A stretch of DNA of 64,000 nucleotides from Pseudeuparius sepicola. Lineage: Eukaryota > Arthropoda > Insecta > Coleoptera > Anthribidae. The number at the start of each line of letters is the position of its first letter. Position 1 is the first letter of the stretch. The notes beneath the pieces are model-generated. The model saw only the letters and a program-made list of their open reading frames with translations. It was not told where the DNA came from and ran no database searches. Location: positions 22,274,901 through 22,338,900 of the forward strand of contig OY987299.1 of the NCBI GenBank assembly GCA_963920635.1. The letters run 5' to 3'. A program made the position numbers and the translations under genes. Shown here piece by piece: positions 1-10,882 of this stretch.

Positions 1-345
1 TAATTCGGTACATTCCTTTGAAGATGTGATAGGGCAGGAGGTAAGGAGCAAATTTAATCCTATATGCATTATGCAAAACTCATTTTTTTAAATATTTTTG
101 ACAACTTTTTATTTAAATATTTCCCGTGATCTAAATGTTTCCGGACTTTTTTCATTCCAAACATAAGATCATAGTGTTGGGCGAGTAATCCAGTTGAAAA
201 GTTTAAAAAAGTTCTGTAGATATTTTTGTGCCTGCTAAGAAAAATTGAAATAACTAACTATTGAGTTTTGCATAATGCATATTAGGATTAAATTTACTCC
301 TTACCTCCTCCCCTATGATATCTCCAAAGGAATGTATCGAATTAC
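1..345. repeat. Foldback (palindromic) element, copy 1
   Basis: The first ~95 bases return in reverse complement at about 258-345: the CATTCCTTTG and TGCATTATGCAAAACTC words of the left arm face GAGTTTTGCATAATGCA and CAAAGGAATG on the right. The middle ~160 bases form a loop. There is no coding potential. A second, internally shortened copy lies at 4449-4670. The true left end may lie before the window. The palindrome is seen directly; calling it a mobile element is inference from the second copy. Confidence 0.7.
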
Positions 346-876
346 CAATAACCCTGTATATTGTAGTACATTACTCGATTGGCAACATTATACAGGCGGA
401 ACGACAACTATCACAGGTTGACTTCCAACTCCAACTGAAAACTAAAGGGTAATACACGGAATAAATGCATAAGAAATACCCAAAACCACAAAACGCATGA
501 GCAAAATCAAGAAGTAAATAAACTACCTATTTGTACCAGGAAGGTTCATATTTGTGGTTAATAGGGCTTGTTTTGTTACAAATAGTTTCCCTATTTGCGG
601 CAAGTAGAATATCTTAGCAAAGCTTACCTTTTTTTAAAAAATATAAATTTTGCAATAGCAAATAGGTTCATTTCTTTTTTTGTTTGCCTCAAATAGATAT
701 CTAATTGTGGCAACAAAATGATCTTAGCAAGATAATTTTTGCTGGCGCGGCAAGTTCGACATTCTGTAGTAAACAGAAATCTTTTAACAACAAATAGAAT
801 TTTCTTAGCAAAATAGGGTCAATTTTCCTCAGTGTAGGAAGGAATATAAGGGCACCTTACATACATTTTGTATTTG
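346..876. repeat. Duplicated flank of foldback copy 1 (segment A)
   Basis: From the end of the foldback to about 815 the sequence matches 4671-4985 with small indels; shared words include GGCGGAACGACAACTAT and AATGCATAAGAAATACCC. Copy 1 has about 100 bases (roughly 537-640) that copy 2 lacks. From 540 to 830 short AT-rich words such as CAAATAG and TTAGCAA recur in both orientations, a pattern also seen at 3950-4320. No coding potential. The unit 1-815 was probably duplicated or moved as a block. Confidence 0.6.
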
Positions 877-1285
877 TACAGGGTGGTCAGATAAGAATGC
901 AAAGTGCTGTATCTCGTGAACTATTCGTCGTAGAGACTTGCGGTAAAAATTTTTTAGAATAAAGTGGCCAAGAGAAAAACCAGGAAATTATTTTCAGACT
1001 TCCAAGATAGTCACCAGGGGGCGTAACCGCCATCTTAAACTTTTAAAGTGATTTTTCACTGAAATCCACTTAGTAATGTTACCAAAATAATATATGCTTC
1101 TTAAAGGCAAGCTTTATTCGAGTAATTTTTGTTTAACACTTTTTGACATATCTATTAAAATAAAGTGGTGGGGAGTGATTCAATGTTTTTCTAAATAAAC
1201 AGCAGTAACTCCTAAATGACTGAACGGATTTTAACAAACTTGGTCTCTTTGGAAAAAGTATTTATTGGTCCATCAAACCCATGTT

Positions 1286-2412
1286 GTGTAAATGAAGATT
1301 TTTTTTTCAATTAAAAAATAAGAGCTTTTTGGGTGAAGTATTTGATTCTTTTGACACATTATTGTTTAGTAGAAGCATTTATTATTTTCCTGAAATAAGG
1401 AATTACTTGGTGCAAACAAGAATAATTTTTATTTATAGTATTAGCTTTCGTTGTTTGGGTCAACCACATTGTTATTTGGTTTAAATGTGACCTTATTTGA
1501 GTTAAATAATACTACCTATCATTTTTATTGCTGTCTCGCTCCAGAGAATGAAAGATAGAAAGAGAGAGAAAATATGGGAGAACGAGAGCGCACTCTAGTG
1601 TCGGCGTTCAGAGCTATTTCGTGTCCGTGTAAGTAGGTACGCGTCTGCAGCCTTCCTAGAGGTTTTGTGCGAGCAGTTTTATTATTATTTATAGCCGCCG
1701 ATTAGCCGTTTGTAGTGTGGTGTATTGTGTGTATTGCGTGTTTTCAGATTCTTCTGTAAGTAGGATACGCATAAACAATAATGGATACAAATCTCAAAGA
1801 ACTACTTGAAATGTATCAAATAGGCCACCTGTATGAGGGGCTTTCCTTGGTGAGTTTTGTATAGTTTTTTTTATACCAAATATTGTTTTTTAATTGTATT
1901 TAAATAAATATTTTTATAGCATTACAAATTATCGTGTTTTTCTAATCCAATTTCCGTTCCATTCAAGAGAACATCTTTATGAATTGAACAAACTTATTGT
2001 TTTTTATTCGAATCGACAAAAAAAGTTTGTGAATAATGATAAACACAAAGGTTGCTTTACTTTAAATAAATAATATTTTATTTGAGTGAATACCCTGAAT
2101 GGGTAATTCAACCCATCACAGTTGTTTGACGCGACTGTCTTAATTTTTTAAATAGAATAAATGTTTTTAAACATCGTAGATTTGTTCCTTCGAAATATAT
2201 CATTTATTTAATTCAAATCGTTAGTATTTTCATGGGAATAAAAATTAATTTCTTCCAAATAATATTTAAATTGTCTCAAATTAAATGTTGCTTTGAAATT
2301 GAAACAAACCAAATGTTTTATTCAAAGTTAGTCTAGGGTTCGCCATATACAAGAATCAAATTTGTTTGAGTTAAATAAATTTTATTTGATTCAAGTATCT
2401 CTTTATATCTGT
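1286..2412 (+). other. 1.1-kb insert or captured segment with promoter-like sequence
   Basis: This segment interrupts the left arm of the 879-3799 palindrome. The word TGTGTA occurs at both junctions and may be a short target duplication. Positions 1530-1660 are richer in GC and purines than their surroundings and are followed by an apparent 5' leader, an ATG at 1781 and a consensus splice donor at 1850. The remainder (1860-2410) is AT-rich, with recurring ATTTTATTTGA-like words, as an intron or transposon interior might be. Reading it as a captured 5' gene end is inference. Confidence 0.4.
1781..1849 (+). CDS. Orphan first coding exon inside a foldback element
   Basis: A 23-codon open frame starts at an ATG at 1781 and stops exactly at a GTGAGT splice donor (1850-1855), phase 0. 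The peptide begins MDTNLKELLEMYQ and is amphipathic, with regularly spaced Leu, Ile and Tyr; a SAM-like N-terminal helix is possible but unproven. The upstream sequence looks like a leader. No partner exon is recognisable nearby. It could be a captured host first exon, exon 1 of a decayed transposase, or chance. Confidence 0.3.
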
Positions 2413-3372
2413 GTAGAGCGCGTTTTTAGATATAATAACAGAAAATTGCAAAATTCTCGAAAAAGTTAAATGCAATAATATTACTTTTTTTCGTAAAAAT
2501 GTAGTGAAATGATACCTAAATAGGCTAGTGAAAACCGTATCTCGATATCCTATTCCTAGCTGAAAATATCAAAGAAAGAAAATTTAGTTTTATCATAAAA
2601 TTTTAAAAAGACGCTGTTACACCGGTATTTATTCTTATTTGTCTTTTTTAAGATTTAATGATAAACTTTCATAATTTTATCATTTTTTAATTATAAAAGT
2701 ATACTTAGTTCAAAAAATTAAAAAAAACGTGTAGGGGCATAATAATCAATGCATTTAATATGCAAGTGCAGGGTATATAGGCAAAATACGAAGAGTAGGC
2801 CATGGAGGAAAAACAAATGCATAAAATCTACTTGTCAACAAATATTAAAATCCTATTCCTAACTGAAAATGTTTTTTTTTTAATAAAACTAATAATGCTT
2901 CCTTAAATGCTCGAACTGTCTTCTGTCTTCCATCTCAGTCAATGCATTGTTGACAAGTTGATTTTAGGCATTTGTTTTTCGTCCATGGCCTACTCTTCGT
3001 ATTTTGCCTATACCTTGCACTTGCATATTAAATGCATTGATTATTATTCCCTACACGTTTTTTTTTTAATTTTTTGAACTAAGTATACACTTTTATAATT
3101 AAAAAATGATAAAATTATGAAAGTTTATCATTAAATCTTAAAAAAGACAAATAAGAATAAAACCCGGTGTAATAGCGTCTTTTTAAAATTTTATGATAAA
3201 ACTAAATTTTATTTCTTTGATATATTCAGCTAGGAATAAGATATCGGGATACGGTTTTCATTAGCCTATTTAGGTACCTATCATTTCACTACATTTTTAT
3301 GAAAAAAAAGTAATATTATTGCATTTAATTTTTTCGAGAATTTTGCAATTTTCTGTTTTTATATCAAAAACG
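2413..3372. repeat. Inner palindrome of the 879-3799 element
   Basis: About 430 bases (2413-2845) are mirrored at 2950-3372 with high identity; for example GGCAAAATACGAAGAGTAGG on the left faces its complement near 3000. The ~100-base loop lies around 2846-2949. The AT-rich arms contain long A and T runs. No coding potential. Confidence 0.8.
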
Positions 3373-3799
3373 CGCCCTAGCGGCATCATGCACTGAGACT
3401 TAGACATATCACGGGTAAGATGGGTTTGATGGACCAATAAATGCTTTTTCCAACGAGACCAAGTTTGTTAAAATCCGTTCAGTCGTTTAGGAGTTACATA
3501 GCTGTTCATTAAAAAAAAAACACTGAATCACTCCCCACTACTTTATTTTAATAGATATGTCAAAAAGTATTAAACAAAAATTACTCGAATAAAGCTTACC
3601 CTTCAAAAGCATATATTATTTTGGTAACATTACTAGGTGGATTTCAGTGAAAAATCACTTTAAAAGTTTAAGATGGCGGTTACGCCCCCTGGTGACTATC
3701 TTGGAAATGTGAAAATAATTTCCAGGTTTTTCTCTTGGCCACTCTACGACGAATAGTTACCGAGATACCAGCACTTTGCATTCTTATCTGACCACCCTG

Positions 3800-4448
3800 T
3801 ACAACCGCACTTCGAGATATTTTCCCGACTGCGGCAGGCAACGGCCCAATCTAAGTGTTCCTATAAGTATTCGCACACTCGTAGTGTTGTGGTAGCACAT
3901 CCGACTCTAGGAGAAGCCCCGAAGTTGGGAAAGCTGCACCCAGAGAAATATCTATTAACCATTTATTAATAAAAATCTATTAATCTCAGCAAAATATCTG
4001 CTTTGAATAGGCCTCAATTAGATCACCTATATCTGTGATTAATAAAAACACTTTGCTAAAAAGAGCCTATTTGCAATTAATAGACAAATTATATTGTGAC
4101 CATATACTAATAAGTTACTAATTTGTTGTTAATATATCCTTTATTTCTGGCTAATACATTGACTTATTATTTTATTCAGAGTTAATATAGAAAATAATGC
4201 TACGGTTAATAGAAACTTTTATTAAACTTGTTGCAGCGAATAGGAAAATATATTAAATTTGCTGTTGCTGCAGGAGGAACTTGTTATAGTTAATAGATTT
4301 ATCTACCTTATGTAGGTACCTAACGTACAATATTATTATTTTTTTTACAGCCGACACTCTTTAGTTTGACACTTTTCCCAACAATCCAAATTCTCTATAG
4401 AAAGGGTGTATGTTCTGCGATGACCGTCGGTTAAAAAAAATACAAATC
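3800..4448. other. AT-rich non-coding spacer with recurring TTAATAG words
   Basis: No gene is seen. From 3950 to 4320 the words CTATTAA/TTAATAG, CAATTAATAG and GAATAGG recur in both orientations, resembling 540-830. This could be another transposon with subterminal motif arrays, but I could not define paired ends. Confidence 0.4.
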
Positions 4449-4670
4449 TTCGATACATTCCTTTGGATATGTGATAGGGGATGAGGTAAGGAGCAATTTA
4501 ATAATATATGCATTATGCAAAACTGATTTTTTTTTTAATATTTTTGACAACTTTTTATTTAAAATTTTCCTGTGATCTAAATGTTTCCGGACTTTTTCAT
4601 TCCAAACATAAGACCATAGTGTTCTCCCTTATCATATCTCCAAAGGAATGTATATGGAATTACCAATAAC
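4449..4670. repeat. Foldback element, copy 2 (internally deleted)
   Basis: This matches 1-345, including the CATTCCTTTGG terminus and the TTTCCGGACTTTTTCATTCC loop, but about 100 bases of the right arm are missing. It ends at AAAGGAATGTAT before the duplicated flank. Confidence 0.7.
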
Positions 4671-4985
4671 CCTGTATATTGTAGTACGGCGGAACGACAA
4701 CTATATCACAGGTTGACTTCCAACTGAAAACTGAAGGGTAACGCACGGAATAAATGCATAAGAAATACCCAAAACCACAAAACGCATGCGCAAAGCCAAG
4801 AAGTAAATAAACTACCTATTTGTACTAAATATAAATTTTGCAATAGCAAATAGGTTCATATATTTTTTTATTTGCCTAAAATAGATATCTAATTGTGACA
4901 ACAAAATAATCTCAGTAAGATAATTTTTGCTGGCGCAGCAAGTTCGACTTTCTGTAGTAAACAGAAATATTTTAACAACAAATAA
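4671..4985. repeat. Duplicated flank, copy 2 (segment A)
   Basis: Same order and orientation as 346-815, with an internal deletion. The order foldback plus flank is kept in both copies, so the two were duplicated as one block. No coding potential. Confidence 0.6.
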
Positions 4986-5698
4986 ATTAAACGAAAACCT
5001 ACTACTTTTATTACTGTGATTTTTAAAAGGGTCAATTTTTGGAAAAACTACCTATATAGGTACCTACAGTGTGGTCATTTAAGTGTGCAACAAGGTAACC
5101 TTTCTTCAGTTTACCTGTAGATACCTCATAAATTGCCTATATATAGTTTGTCGCAATCTATATTTAAATTCATTAGCAACTGAACTGGTCTTTTCTTAAA
5201 GGTATAGGTACCTACGATCAATAATGTATTTAAATTGAACATTCACCTAAGAAAATTATACGAATCTTCAACTTTATTAACGACAGACCTGCACTCTCAT
5301 TAATTATGCCTCCGGGCACGCAGTTTAAGCACAGCAACTCCAGAAGTAATTGAAGAAACTGATGTTATCAACCCACAGGGAGGTATTTATGCAAATTAAT
5401 CAGGCCATACGAAAAAAATATTCCCACTCTAAATGCTACTGGAACTAAACAATTACGACGGAGAACATGCTGACTCCTCAGACGCATAATTTAGGCACCA
5501 ACGAGCAACATCCACCATTTACCTGGGCTATAATTTCCATTAGTCTAATTATACACCCCTAAATAAAAAACCGCTCCCAATAAAACCCGCGGCTAACGGT
5601 GTTTGTTGTGCGAGCAGTTTCCGAAATGATAACATAAATTTCACGCAACTACATCAGCCATATTAAATGGATCTTGCTCAAATAGAGTAATTTATTAT
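4986..5698 (+). promoter_or_regulatory. Upstream region of FoxB with a POU octamer
   Basis: The first 60 bases resemble the arm of the foldback near 7970-8040. From about 5280 the sequence is not repeated in the window. It contains a perfect octamer ATGCAAAT at 5389-5396 followed by TAAT, and several TAAT homeodomain cores (for example in CATTAATTATGC near 5299). Its position just upstream of a developmental transcription factor makes a proximal enhancer plausible; that is inference. Confidence 0.4.
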
Positions 5699-5718
5699 TG
5701 AGGGCGACCCGCGATCCG

Positions 5719-5867
5719 ATTGGTCGACCGGTTCCGCCCAATGGGGCACGGCCCCCCCTCCCGGCCGGGCGTTCCCCGCGTGCCATTGTACCCCACCGGC
5801 CAATCGGCGGCCCCGTAGGCGGACCCCATCCTTTTAAACCGAGTAAATGTTTTGAAGGATCAGTTCA
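5719..5867 (+). promoter_or_regulatory. FoxB core promoter: CCAAT boxes, TATA box, initiator
   Basis: Three CCAAT boxes are visible: inverted at 5719-5723, forward at 5738-5742 and forward at 5800-5804. A TATA-like TTTTAAA at 5832-5838 lies 30 bases before the A of a perfect arthropod initiator TCAGTT (5860-5865), giving a predicted start at 5862 and a 91-base leader to the ATG at 5953. No convincing downstream promoter element is seen. The segment is GC-rich, unlike the AT-rich DNA around it. The spacing supports a real TATA/Inr promoter. Confidence 0.6.
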
Positions 5868-5952
5868 AACAGTCGCATCCTTAAATCCACACAGAAAGCG
5901 GGCACCCACTCGCGGGTCTCTATTTGTGCAGGGGTTTGTGTTTGTGTTTGAC

Positions 5953-6717
5953 ATGCCGCGTCCGTCCAGAGACACCTACGGCGACCAGAAGCCCCCGTAC
6001 TCCTACATCTCCCTCACGGCCATGGCCATATGGAACTCGCCCGAGAAGATGTTGCCGCTCTCCGAAATATACAAGTTCATCACCGACCGGTTTCCCTACT
6101 ACAGGAAGAACACGCAGCGCTGGCAGAACTCGCTGCGCCACAACCTCTCGTTCAACGACTGCTTCATCAAGATCCCCAGACAGCCGGACAGGCCGGGCAA
6201 GGGGGCCTATTGGGCGCTCCATCCCGCCGCCTTCGACATGTTCGTGAACGGCAGCCTGCTGCGCCGGCGGAAGCGCTTCAAGCTGCTCAAGAGCGACAAG
6301 GAGATACTGGAGAACGAGCTGGCGGCGCTGACCAACATCAACCGGATATTCTTCCAGCCGCCGCCGAACCCGACGCCGGAAATAATCAACCCCGGCGCGC
6401 TTCCCCCGAACACCGTCACCCCGCCGATGGCGGAGCCGTCGTCGCCGAGCGGCGCTACGAAGACGGCGGAGGCCGCGACCTGCGTACGGCCCAAGAGGGC
6501 GTTCACGATCGAAAGCCTGATATCGCCGGACAAGCCGACGGCGGCGCCGGTGGTGCCGAACGCGACGCACCTGATCCCGCACGTCCACCCGTGGATGTTG
6601 ACGTCCTGCTACGACTTCTCGGCCTACGCGGCGCCGATGCTGATGCAGACGGCGGCGACGCACTACGACTACGGGATGAACGGTAGTGAGGAAATGTTCA
6701 GGGTGTCGCAGTTATAG
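5953..6717 (+). CDS. FoxB: Forkhead transcription factor, FoxB class
   Basis: A 254-residue nuclear DNA-binding protein in a single exon. Residues 1-9 (MPRPSRDTY) followed by [18 protein letters not shown] are the hallmark FoxB N-terminus abutting the forkhead domain (about 12-108). The recognition helix [17 protein letters not shown] is at 53-69 and the basic wing-2 tail RRRKRFK at 104-110. An eh1-like Groucho-binding motif FTIESLI lies at 184-190, so it probably represses as well as activates. The Pro-rich linker (135-170) and a Tyr/Met-rich tail are low complexity. The start at 5953 is chosen because FoxB proteins begin here and the predicted transcript start is 5862; the in-frame open stretch back to 5698 is promoter DNA. 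Flies have two paralogues (fd96Ca, fd96Cb); which one this matches, or whether it is a single FoxB, is not resolvable. The high GC3 contrasts with its neighbours. Confidence 0.96.
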   Translation: MPRPSRDTYGDQKPPYSYISLTAMAIWNSPEKMLPLSEIYKFITDRFPYYRKNTQRWQNSLRHNLSFNDCFIKIPRQPDRPGKGAYWALHPAAFDMFVNGSLLRRRKRFKLLKSDKEILENELAALTNINRIFFQPPPNPTPEIINPGALPPNTVTPPMAEPSSPSGATKTAEAATCVRPKRAFTIESLISPDKPTAAPVVPNATHLIPHVHPWMLTSCYDFSAYAAPMLMQTAATHYDYGMNGSEEMFRVSQL

Positions 6718-7525
6718 CTTTAAGGGGTGGACTGCGGGCTCCGGATGGACTGTACGCTGCGCGCCAGCAGCCAGAGGGAGGAGTAGATTCACGTAAATAT
6801 TGCCGTTTTGCTTTAATGTTGTATTAGGTAGACCTATGGGACGTTTGCGATTTGCAATTTTGTACTTTGTGCTCCGATGCTATACAAGCTCTAAATTTGT
6901 GGGTTCATTTAATAGCTCAATTAAAATAATGTTGTTTTTGCGCAATAATTTAATGAGCCAGGCCTAAATATTGTTCATATGTGTGTCTTGTGATTACATC
7001 AATTGCAAACAGATTTATGACGATGAAATAGAAAGTAAGTAGGTACCTATTTATATTTTCGTTGTCTCCTGTGTCACTTTATAATATACCTACTTAGGTA
7101 TAAAAGATTTTTATGCTAAAAGTTTTTCATGTTCTTAACCATCCGGAATACGTACCGATGTAGAGGAAGCGTTAAAATGAACATTCGTCACTGTAAAAAA
7201 AGTCGACTATATTAGAGCGAATGGGTGAAATTTGCCGGGTAAACAGATTGAGTTAAATTTCTGAGAGATAATCAAAATTGGGTGACTTTAAACAAAGCAC
7301 TCAGTTTAGATAAATTAATAACAATACACAGGGAGTATGCAGAAGTACCCAAACGAATTGCTATTTATACTCTCCTTTGTACCTAGATATACATTTCAAG
7401 CAATGAAAACAAAAAATGATTGTTTTTACCATATGATTTCGCGTTGGCTGGATCGCTTGACTTTGCATTATCCACGATGTTGTGTCTTTCCCATGCCCCG
7501 TTTATTTGCACATTGAATAAATAAA
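6718..7525 (+). other. Probable FoxB 3' untranslated region
   Basis: The first ~70 bases after the stop stay GC-rich, then the sequence turns AT-rich with no repeat found elsewhere in the window. The first clear poly(A) signal is the overlapping pair AATAAATAAA at 7516-7525, so a 3' UTR of about 0.8 kb is possible. Nothing else is recognised. Confidence 0.4.
7516..7525 (+). terminator. Candidate poly(A) signal for FoxB
   Basis: Two overlapping AATAAA hexamers are the first strong match downstream of the FoxB stop codon (about 800 bases away). A T/G-containing stretch (ATTGGCGTCTATTT) follows. Chance matches are common in AT-rich DNA. Confidence 0.35.
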
Positions 7526-7959
7526 GCTATATATTGGCGTCTATTTAGGCTCAGTGTAATTTAGGCAACCCGATCTGTTATCACCATGATTTTTAACGAA
7601 GGTTACAAAAAAATCACTTAATTAAAAAAGCACCGCCAATAATAAAGTACCTATATACCTCTATTTTTCATGATATGAAAAAAAGGCAGCTAAAAGAAGT
7701 TGTTAGAATGCAATTTTATACCACGATATCATATATTTTGGAAACATAAAATTATATTTTTTGAAACTTTCAATTTTTTCAATAAAAAAGAATGTTTATT
7801 GTGAATCATATTATACAACGAACACCGCATAAACATTATAACGATAAATATAAAAATTTAAATTTTTTATACGAGAGATTTTTCAACAGGAATAATATCA
7901 ATTCAAAGCAGTAAAAATCTGAATTGAACCAGAACAGTTATTTTTTGCGAAGTACCTAC
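7526..7959. other. AT-rich intergenic DNA
   Basis: I see no gene, repeat boundary or paired end in this stretch. Confidence 0.5.
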
Positions 7960-8840
7960 CTTTTCCTTTGGCATTACCACGAAAACCTATGACTTACTGT
8001 GATTTTTAAAAGGGTCCATTTTTCGAAAAACTATACCTATACCTATATTAGGCATTTTATAATCGGAAAAATAACACCGTAGGATTATTCGGGATCTCTC
8101 AAAATAGTCGTGTAAAAATTTTGGTAAAAATACGTCTATTAGTTTTAGTTATTTTTGTGTGAGTTGCCAAACTTTGAAAAAGTATATAGACCAGACTCGT
8201 GATATGAATCTAGGGTGCCATGAAATCAAACACAAATGACGTTTAGAGTCAGAGCATCGATAAGTAATGGCAGTAATACCCAGTTTGACTTCTGAAAGGA
8301 TTTTATTGCAGTAAAAAAATAAAACCATCCTAAATTAATGAATAAAAAAATTATTCTTGCGAATTATCAAATTTGACCGTTTTAAATTGGGATGAAATTA
8401 TACCTATTTATTTCAACCTATTTTTAAATATATATTTTCTAGTCTTCTCTCTTAATTCTTGCCATAGTCAATTCATTTTTTATTTTTTAACCACGCAATA
8501 AAATCCTTTTTTACACTTGGTTTAGGCCAAGTTAAACATAACTAGCTAAACTGATGCTCTGAGAGTCATCTGTTTTTGATTTCCGCATAGCACCCTTCAT
8601 TCAAGTTCACTTTTTAAAAGTTTAGCATCACACAGAAAAAACGAATAGAATTTTTTTATCAAAATTGCTATCTACATGACTACGAATAGTCCATCCCTCA
8701 GAAGAAAAAAAGGGGGAAGCCGAATAATCCAACGATGTTATTTTTTTCTATAAAAAAATTGCCTAATATAGATTTTCGAAAACGCATCCCTTATTAAAAA
8801 ATGGCAGAAGGCCAGGCTTTCGTGGCAATGACAAATCAAT
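7960..8840. repeat. Foldback element of ~0.9 kb
   Basis: The outer arms (about 7965-8100 and 8710-8835) are reverse complements, as in GGATTATTCGG against CCGAATAATCC and GGCATTACCACGAAA against TTTCGTGGCAATGAC. An inner pair continues near 8205-8310 and 8500-8600 (AGAGCATC against GATGCTCT). Part of the left arm recurs at 4990-5050. Non-coding. Confidence 0.65.
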
Positions 8841-9637
8841 AAAACGAGGACCTTTAAGTGACATTGTACCTATGTCTATAAAAAAATTGCATCGTCCAAT
8901 TCTTAGATTTCTAGGGCGTTAACACAAAAAACAGACATACTGTAAGTACTTAGATGTATAAAATGTTAATCAAGAGAGTAAAGAGAGAGTAAAGAGAGTA
9001 AACAGATTTTTATTTACACTTGCAAAGAAAAGATGACTAAATTTGAGTAATTTGATGTGCCACATTTGCCAATTTGTTCTATATAATTAGGTAGGTACTA
9101 TTACAATAATTTAGAAAAATTATTGGTAAAATTGGTTATAATTACGAAAAAAATTGAAAAACAAGCAACTTTTTCAAGTAAAACTTTTTGATATTTTAAC
9201 AACTAAACCCATTTTTGGCGATATATTTTTTTAAATGTCATTTTTGACGGATAACGAAAGTCACATGACCGCTTTTGAGTGGGTCATTTTTCATATCTTT
9301 TAAAGCAAAAGGTAACCCCCAAAATTTAATTTTAAAATAAAACGTTAATTAAAAATTTCCCCCTTATGGTGCGAACTTTTTGGAGGACACTGTATACGCA
9401 TAGGAATCTGGTAGAAGGTCTAAAACATATACCTAGCTACCCTATTTTATTTTTAGAGCATTAAAATTTCAGTTCATTTGTAACTCTGAAATTCGAAGGT
9501 TAATTATTTTCTACATACGTTATTACAAGCACACTTTTTAACAGCATGTGTTAAAAGTAATTCCCTTTAGCACCTAGCACCACGGTTAAAATTAATAAAT
9601 CACTTTTAACAGTTGTGTCATAAAATTACATTTTTTA
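8841..9637. other. AT-rich non-coding DNA
   Basis: A small GAGAGTAAA repeat sits at 8973-9001. The word GGACACTGTATA at 9382-9393 resembles the end of TA-flanked elements, but I found no partner. No gene seen. Confidence 0.4.
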
Positions 9638-9916
9638 CACTGACAGAAATGTTAAAAATGTATTTTTTCCTAAGCCAAAAGTTCGAGGTGACCTGTTACT
9701 TTGCTAGGTGCGAAAATGATTGCTAGGTACAAAAAGTATTGCCTAGCAATGCTTACGTAGCAAGGACCTTAAAGCCATTAATAAAATATCAACGCAAAAG
9801 TTGCGTTAATTTTAATATGGTTCACATGAATCGTTTTATGAACTGGTTTTGATTAGAAAGAATATGGGAATGATGCCAAAGAAAAATAATTAATAAAACC
9901 CAATATTTCCCCAGTG
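9638..9916. mobile_element. Small CACTG-ended MITE
   Basis: The left end CACTGACAGAAAT (9638) is answered by ATTTCCCCAGTG ending at 9916. Between them the word GCTAGGT/CCTAGCA recurs (9705-9760). There is no ORF. The ends resemble those of the longer element at 40222-41888, so they may use related transposition machinery. No clear target duplication remains. Confidence 0.45.
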
Positions 9917-9927
9917 TCAAATAATAG

Positions 9928-9999
9928 CGGCCTGATAGACTAAGCGCGGGGTTAAAGCGTTGACTGACGTATTTAAGGTTCGAGTCCTATCACAAAGCT
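9928..9999 (+). ncRNA. tRNA-derived SINE head or tRNA relic (Pol III boxes)
   Basis: A box-A-like TAGACTAAGCGCGG (9936-9949) is followed about 30 bases later by an exact box B, GGTTCGAGTCC (9977-9987), the normal tRNA spacing. The flanking stems do not pair into a cloverleaf, so this is not a working tRNA gene. A short tRNA-derived SINE truncated by the element at 10041 fits best. Confidence 0.4.
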
Positions 10000-10040
10000 C
10001 CAACTTTTTTTCACTATCGCAGCACTCTGCCTCTCATATA

Positions 10041-10882
10041 CAGGGTGGCCCACCACGAACTGCATCGATCTATATATGGAAAACTAAAAGTAGGAAAATT
10101 CTGAAAATTTGGCACCTCACCAATGCCGATGGGCGCTGCTCAACTAAAATATTTTGGTGAATCTGGCACTTCCGGTTATACCGGAAGTCGTTATCAACTT
10201 TCTTATCTCAGCCGCGATTGTCTTTTCAACGTTCACGGCTAATATGATTTTCCAAGCGTTAAGCAAACACCGCATTTTATGGGCGAAAAGTGGGTTTTTC
10301 GTAAATTAATCGAAAATTACTGCATTTAGGTATAGGAAACCTTACACAAAGTTGTCATCATTTTTAATATTGAATAAGATCGCATTAAAAAAAATGGGGG
10401 TTTCCATTTGAAAATTTCGAGATTTAAGCACAGTTTGAATGTAATTTTTATTCATATTTTGTGAACACCCTGTATAAGAACGGATTTATTTCTCAGCAGA
10501 GATCACTAGGTCAGGGCTTCTGTTAGATGATGAAATTTCGCGATTTCCTCCTATAAATTGCTAATTGACTTTAGGTCTGCACCTGTAATTTTTTTCGGAA
10601 AAATGCAAATATCTCAAAAACGGTTGGATTTAGACACAGGACATGTTGCATGTTTTTGTTCCAAAATGATGCCTAGAATCCAAAAATGCAATAATATACA
10701 GGATGTTCTATTTGAGGTAAGAAAGTTGATATCGATTTCCGGTATAACCGGAAGTGCCAGATTCACCAAAATATTTTAGTTGAGCAGCGCCCGTCGGCAT
10801 TGGTGAGGTGCCAAACTTTCAGAATTTTCCTACTTTTAGTTTTCCATATATAGATCGATGCAGTTCGTGGTGGGCCACCCTG
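10041..10882. mobile_element. CAGGGTGG-ended foldback, 842 bp, TATA target duplication
   Basis: CAGGGTGGCCCACCACGAAC at 10041 is mirrored exactly by the sequence ending at 10882, and TATA flanks both ends (10037-10040 and 10883-10886). The arms run about 170 bases and contain a small palindrome, ACTTCCGGTTATACCGGAAG. The centre is AT-rich, with an internal ACACCCTGTATA near 10470. No transposase. Confidence 0.88.

Larger units (their letters stand above)
879..3799. mobile_element. CAGGGTGG-ended foldback element with ~400-bp arms
   Basis: The left end CAGGGTGGTCAGATAAGAAT at 879 is matched in reverse at 3780-3799, and both ends abut TA. The arms (879-1285 and 3418-3799) are imperfect reverse complements, including a stretch with GATGGCGGTTACGCC on the right arm. 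The palindrome resumes inside (2413-2845 against 2950-3372), so without 1286-2412 the element would be one long hairpin. There is no transposase, so it is non-autonomous. The left arm carries about 1.1 kb that the right arm lacks; there the right arm has only about 45 different bases (3373-3417). Confidence 0.85.

Noticed and set aside
5698..5952. In-frame N-terminal extension of FoxB
   Set aside because: It overlaps the CCAAT boxes, TATA box and initiator, does not begin with ATG, and FoxB proteins start at MPRP.
5920..6663. Long open frames antisense to or out of frame with FoxB
   Set aside because: Shadow frames created by the GC-rich codon bias of FoxB; Arg-rich with no motif.
9928..9999. 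Functional tRNA gene
   Set aside because: Boxes A and B are present but the acceptor and T stems do not pair.
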